Origin: CAZAFM01 sp964484395
Lineage (GTDB): Bacteria > Campylobacterota > Campylobacteria > Campylobacterales > CAZAFM01
Length of the DNA stretch: 14,632 bases
NCBI GenBank assembly: GCA_964484395.1
Contig: CAZAFM010000067.1
Location: forward strand, 1-14,632
Reading direction: 5' to 3'
The notes beneath the pieces were generated by a model that worked only from the letters and a program-made list of their open reading frames with translations, made no database searches and was not told where the DNA came from. Made by a program: the position numbers and the translations under genes. Positions 13,386 to 14,632 of the stretch are shown one piece after another; positions within the stretch are counted from its first letter, which is position 1, and every line of letters starts with the position of its first letter.

Positions 13386-14039
13386 GTGAATAAAAGAGCT
13401 GCAATTTTTGACCTAGATGGAACCCTCATAGACTCACTAAAAGATATAGCACTTTGCTGTAATGAAGTACTAAAAGAGCTAGATATAGCAGAGCATCCGC
13501 TTCCTAAGTATAGTGAGTTTGTGGGTGATGGGGCGTATGTTTTGATAAAAAATGCACTTCCAAGCTCAAGTCCTGAGGAGCTTATACAAAAAGCCCTTAA
13601 GAGGTTTAAAGATATATATGAAAACAACATTTACGAGAACACAAAAGCCTATGGAGAGATAGATGAGCTTCTAAAAAGACTAAAAGATGAAAACATCCCT
13701 GTAGCCATACTCTCAAACAAACCTCATAAGTTTACCCTGAAGTATGCGGAGAAAATATTTAATGGGTATAGCTTTGTAGAGGTTTTTGGACAAAGAGAGG
13801 ATATACCCATAAAGCCAGATTCACAAGCTGCCCTAGAAATCTCTAAGATTATGGATATAGAGCCTTCTGATATATACTTTATAGGTGATACTGCTACAGA
13901 TATGAGAACCGCAAAAAATGCAGGTATGAAGGCAATAGGCGTTCTATGGGGGTTTAGAGACAGAGAGGAGCTTGAAAGCTCTGGGGCTGATTACATAGTC
14001 TCAAACCCTAAGGAGATAGCGGATATCATACTTAGATAA
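13386..14039 (+). CDS. gph: HAD-IA phosphatase, phosphoglycolate phosphatase-like
   Basis: This 217-residue cytoplasmic hydrolase probably removes phosphate from 2-phosphoglycolate. All four HAD motifs are present: I, FDLDGTLID (nucleophile D9, acid D11); II, ILSNKP (S110); III, IKPD (K143); IV, FIGDTATDM (D168, D172). The helical cap between motifs I and II (about 18-85) and the C-terminal AIGVLWGFRDREEL are as in Gph. Related HAD members use other phosphates (PpaX, 5'-nucleotides), so the substrate is inferred. The start is GTG at 13386, with AAGGA five bases upstream. An ATG two bases earlier reads straight into a stop. The gene diverges from the sensor kinase, and a pair of hairpins follows its stop. 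Confidence 0.88.
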   Translation: MNKRAAIFDLDGTLIDSLKDIALCCNEVLKELDIAEHPLPKYSEFVGDGAYVLIKNALPSSSPEELIQKALKRFKDIYENNIYENTKAYGEIDELLKRLKDENIPVAILSNKPHKFTLKYAEKIFNGYSFVEVFGQREDIPIKPDSQAALEISKIMDIEPSDIYFIGDTATDMRTAKNAGMKAIGVLWGFRDREELESSGADYIVSNPKEIADIILR

Positions 14040-14046
14040 AAACATC

Positions 14047-14075
14047 AGACTTTTGCAAAGTCTCCTCCTAGAGGA
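14047..14075. terminator. tandem hairpins after gph, possible bidirectional terminator
   Basis: Two adjoining stem-loops: AGACTTT-TGC-AAAGTCT (14047-14063), sharing its last base with TCCTC-CTA-GAGGA (14063-14075). Read on the + strand only a TTTT follows a few bases later. Read on the - strand the first hairpin is followed by GATGTTTTT. The site lies between the convergent gph and small-membrane-protein genes, where a shared terminator would be expected. Confidence 0.5.
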
Positions 14076-14132
14076 CGAATTTTCCCCGCGGTCTTAGCCT
14101 AGCTCAAAAGTAAGTCTCTGGCGCTAATAGCA

Positions 14133-14216
14133 CTACTCTCTTATCAGCTCATAAGCGCCATATGTCATTACTCCGACAAAAAAAAGTGCAAGAACTATCA
14201 TAGTAGCAGTTGCCAT
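14133..14216 (-). CDS. 27-residue single-helix membrane protein
   Basis: This is a very small ORF with strong initiation signals. On the - strand GGAGAGTTATAATG places GGAG seven bases before the ATG, and the ATG shares its A with the TAA of the preceding 76-codon gene. The product starts MATATMIVLALFF and ends GAYELIRE, giving one hydrophobic helix over about residues 5-20 and a short charged C-terminal end. The coupling and the composition argue for a real microprotein, perhaps an accessory subunit of a membrane complex. I recognise no family. A TGGCGCT/AGCGCCA inverted repeat (14119-14125 and 14154-14160) straddles its 3' end. Confidence 0.55.
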   Translation of the reverse strand: MATATMIVLALFFVGVMTYGAYELIRE

Positions 14217-14446
14217 TATAACTCTCCTATCTCTTTTGTTTTTTTTCTAATTTTGTGAATCATAGCTAATGCAATCAACCCAAGCGAAACAAATACAAAA
14301 GCTCCAATCCAAAATAGTACATCAATTGTATTTGTCCTAAATGATGATACTAATCCACCGCCTACTGCCACCATCAAAGCAATACAGACACCAAAATATG
14401 TTCTAAGGCTACTCAGCGCTTCTTTCATCTCATCAATCTTAGCCAT
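14216..14446 (-). CDS. small two-helix membrane protein
   Basis: This 76-residue protein has a short charged amphipathic N-terminus (MAKIDEMKEALSSLRTYFG), two hydrophobic helices (about 17-36 and 42-64) and a basic C-terminus (MIHKIRKKTKEIGEL), so both ends are probably cytoplasmic. The layout of an M-x-K-I-D/E-x-(L/M)-K-E helix followed by membrane helices recalls small hypothetical membrane proteins common in Campylobacterota; no function is known to me. The ATG at 14446 has GAGGTG five bases upstream. The promoter is a good extended -10 (TGATATAAT, 14474-14482). Its stop overlaps the start of a 27-codon ORF, making a two-gene unit. Confidence 0.65.
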   Translation of the reverse strand: MAKIDEMKEALSSLRTYFGVCIALMVAVGGGLVSSFRTNTIDVLFWIGAFVFVSLGLIALAMIHKIRKKTKEIGEL

Positions 14447-14473
14447 TTAGCACCTCGATTTTTATGTTATGTC

Positions 14474-14482
14474 ATTATATCA
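14474..14482 (-). promoter_or_regulatory. extended -10 promoter of the small membrane protein pair
   Basis: TGATATAAT on the - strand: a perfect TATAAT with the TGn extension, about 28 bases before the ATG at 14446. No clear -35 is seen. Confidence 0.55.
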
Positions 14483-14575
14483 CATTATAGACTAAGAAAT
14501 TAAAGTGAAACACAGATATTACCTTTTGCAAAAGACAGCTTTGTGTCGTTTAGTTTTAATAAAATGAATTACAAA

Positions 14576-14632
14576 TCAAAAGAATATATCATCATCCTCA
14601 CTATCATCACTCTTACCCTCGATAGTCACTTC
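14576..14632 (-). CDS. acidic C-terminus of a gene cut by the window edge
   Basis: The - strand is open from the window edge to TGA at 14576-14578, giving the last 18 residues EVTIEGKSDDSEDDDIFF. The start lies outside. The acidic tail ending in two Phe residues resembles the acidic tip of single-stranded DNA-binding protein (DDDIPF), but the conserved Pro is Phe here, and many other proteins end in acidic tails, so no product is assigned. Confidence 0.5.
   Translation of the reverse strand, partial: EVTIEGKSDDSEDDDIFF

Noticed and set aside
13301..13630. N-terminal extension of the sensor kinase frame to an ATG at 13630
   Set aside because: It runs antisense through the start of gph, its residues do not look like a sensor domain, and the GTG at 13300 with a hydrophobic N-terminus is a better start.
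14076..14132. A structured RNA gene (tRNA, tmRNA or SRP RNA) after gph
   Set aside because: GC-richer patches such as CCCCGCGG drew attention, but no cloverleaf, CCA end or conserved RNA core could be drawn.

Overview
The window looks like chromosomal DNA from a Campylobacterota (Epsilonproteobacteria) bacterium of the Sulfurimonas/Sulfurovum kind. This is inferred from low GC, tightly packed genes, extended -10 promoters (TGnTATAAT) with weak -35 boxes, GTG/TTG starts backed by good Shine-Dalgarno sites, a histidine kinase with the AH-x-WRQPL H-box common in that phylum, and the gene content (bfd-bfr, selO, gph). No rRNA, tRNA, CRISPR array or transposase was found.

Left third (1-5106): an accessory, visibly more AT-rich defence-like region. 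On the + strand two overlapping genes encode an unrecognised acidic protein and a HEPN protein with an R-x4-H motif (RNALSH). Facing them on the - strand is a compact operon: a small membrane protein, a MotA/TolQ/ExbB-type three-helix channel protein with a long coiled-coil tail (ZorA-like), an HNH endonuclease, an OmpA/MotB-type protein with the channel aspartate (ZorB-like), then a DUF4156-type lipoprotein. The A, HNH and B genes are fused by a 1-nt gap and a 4-nt overlap. This is the component set of a type II Zorya anti-phage system, but the nuclease gene lies between the two motor genes instead of after them. It is the most interesting object in the window.

Middle (5155-8037): a secreted protein of unknown function; a 367-bp intergenic stretch with two tandem copies of a ~107-bp element, each with nested inverted repeats; a Y-family DNA polymerase with a Cys-containing insertion of about 75 residues; and a YaiI/YqxD (DUF188) gene that overlaps it. 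The yaiI-polymerase promoter carries a perfect 11-bp inverted repeat spanning the -10 box, a candidate operator.

Right half (8160-14632): core metabolism and stress genes. bfd and bfr (iron storage and release) are read leftward from an extended -10 promoter overlapped by a near-consensus Fur box; selO (protein AMPylase) diverges from it. selO converges on a phytoene-desaturase/CrtISO-like FAD oxidoreductase, which follows a PAS sensor histidine kinase in the same operon. gph (HAD phosphatase) diverges from the kinase. Then come a two-gene unit of tiny membrane proteins (76 and 27 aa, stop/start overlapping) and the acidic C-terminus of a gene cut by the window edge. The bfd/bfr/selO group fits iron and oxidative-stress handling; the left third fits phage defence.
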